From Bacillus sp. AFS055030 (GTDB taxonomy: Bacteria > Bacillota > Bacilli > Bacillales > Bacillaceae_G): 64,000 bases of DNA. Every line of letters begins with the position of its first letter. Within the stretch, counting starts at the first letter, position 1. The notes under the pieces were generated by a model. That model was not told the DNA's origin. It saw nothing but the letters and a program-made list of their open reading frames with translations, and made no database searches. The DNA lies in NCBI RefSeq assembly GCF_002574545.1, contig NZ_NUGT01000031.1, positions 1 through 64,000 on the forward strand. The letters are read 5' to 3'. Of the stretch, positions 63,269 to 64,000 are shown piece after piece. Both the position numbers and the translations under genes were made by a program.

Positions 63269-64000
63269 TTATTTAATCAGTTTAAATTTTTCGGTTAAAA
63301 CATTTTCACTATTTGTACCGACATACAGCTCAAATAGACCGGAATCACTTTTAAATTCTAAATTAGCATGATAGTATCGTAATTGTTCTTCTTTTAAAGT
63401 AAACGTAACTTTACATGTTTCACCTGGATCTAATTTTACTTTCTTGAAGTCTTTTAATTCTTTTACTGGTCGCACAACATCCCCAGAAAGATCTCGAACA
63501 TAAAGTTGCACAATTTCTTCCCCTGTATAATTTCCAGTATTCTTAATATTGATTGAAATTTCTAATGGTTTCTCCATTTCTATGACATCAGTAGATAAAT
63601 TTAAATCACTATAGGTAAAGTTTGTATAACTTAAACCAAAACCAAATGGTAAAAGCGGTTCATTAGGAATATCCAAATACTTAGAAACATAATGATCAGG
63701 ACTAAACTCATTAAAAGGGCGTCCTGTATTAAATGAATTGTAATATACCGGAATCTGACCAACTGAAAATGGGAATGACATCGTCAATTTTCCAGAAGGA
63801 TTCACATCTCCGAAAAGAATATTTGAAACTGCTGTAGCTCCTTCAGTTCCAGGAAACCATGCTTCTAAGACAGCATCCGCTTCATCTAACACACCATATA
63901 AATCTAGTGGACGCCCATTAAATAAAACAATTACCATTGGTTTATTTAATTTTTTAATATGCGATATTAATTCTAACTGAGCATTTGGTAATCGAATATC
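63269..64000 (-). CDS. GH3 beta-glucosidase, partial (cut by right edge)
   Basis: About 243 C-terminal residues are visible and the frame stays open to the window end. Seen are LPNAQLELISHIKKLNKPMV and VLFNGRPLDL (GH3 C-terminal domain), DAVLEAWFPGTEGATAVSNI with the FGDVNPSGKLTMSFP motif, and a terminal fibronectin-III-like domain (LEISINIKNTGNYTGEEIVQ, RPVKELKDFKKV). This fits Listeria Lin1840-type enzymes that hydrolyse sophorose and short beta-1,2-glucans. Upstream of the GH94 gene in one transcript; the promoter lies outside the window. Confidence 0.9.
   Translation of the reverse strand, partial: DIRLPNAQLELISHIKKLNKPMVIVLFNGRPLDLYGVLDEADAVLEAWFPGTEGATAVSNILFGDVNPSGKLTMSFPFSVGQIPVYYNSFNTGRPFNEFSPDHYVSKYLDIPNEPLLPFGFGLSYTNFTYSDLNLSTDVIEMEKPLEISINIKNTGNYTGEEIVQLYVRDLSGDVVRPVKELKDFKKVKLDPGETCKVTFTLKEEQLRYYHANLEFKSDSGLFELYVGTNSENVLTEKFKLIK

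Noticed and set aside
1-64000. Search for CRISPR arrays, tRNA, rRNA and insertion sequences
   Set aside because: No regularly spaced repeat, no tRNA cloverleaf or rRNA segment and no transposase ORF were seen by eye.

Overview
The window is AT-rich, with AAGGAGG-type ribosome binding sites, frequent TTG/GTG starts and many Rho-independent hairpins. Gene content points to an endospore-forming Bacillaceae bacterium: a spore-coat transglutaminase (Tgl), a YxiN-type DbpA helicase, a YngK-like glycosidase, a Mn-dependent pyrophosphatase (PpaC), YfiT and a UgtP-like glycosyltransferase. The species cannot be named from the sequence alone. No rRNA, tRNA or CRISPR array was seen.

Layout. 0-2.3 kb: a three-gene minus-strand module (excisionase-like HTH protein, tyrosine recombinase, small coupled ORF) that may be the edge of a mobile element. 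2.4-16.9 kb: ordinary chromosomal genes (cupredoxin, flavin monooxygenase, acetyltransferases, XRE regulator with a palindromic operator candidate, ppaC, SDR, MATE pump, gpmA, dbpA, a methyltransferase and a pyruvate kinase lacking its C-terminal domain). 17-21.5 kb: a ybjQ relic, a possible structured element, and a two-gene operon of exported propeller-motif proteins of unknown function. 21.9-27.3 kb: glycosyltransferase, serine hydrolase, TRIC channel, flavin reductase, DMT transporter. 27.3-29.1 kb: a small accessory island with a candidate type I toxin-antitoxin locus (holin-like 35-aa toxin plus a convergent antisense RNA with its own promoter), a plasmid/phage-type regulator, a 30-aa membrane peptide and two gene relics. 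29.4-35.6 kb: YngK-like protein, recQ, yaiI/yqxD-type protein, rluF, ankyrin protein, pcp.

35.9-64 kb is a large carbohydrate locus that reads as beta-1,2-glucan (sophorooligosaccharide) acquisition and breakdown. On the minus strand it carries three solute-binding proteins (one fused to carbohydrate-binding-like domains), two MalF/MalG permease pairs, two GH35 enzymes, a GH144-type enzyme, a LacI regulator, and, beyond tgl and an MBL-fold gene, a GH94 oligoglucan phosphorylase and a GH3 beta-glucosidase cut by the right edge. No ABC ATPase is present, so a shared MsmX-type ATPase elsewhere is likely. Embedded in the transporter operon, with 8-bp overlaps, are an exported DUF5696-type protein and an NHL-TPR-Yip1-type membrane protein whose roles are not established; this is the most promising undescribed part.

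Regulation of the locus is readable. The palindrome GAAACGTTTC occurs four times, all inside it. At two solute-binding-protein promoters it sits just downstream of a sigma-A promoter whose -35 box overlaps a perfect CcpA cre match. The simplest model is substrate relief of LacI repression combined with glucose repression, uptake of oligosaccharides, and cytosolic cleavage and phosphorolysis to glucose 1-phosphate and glucose.
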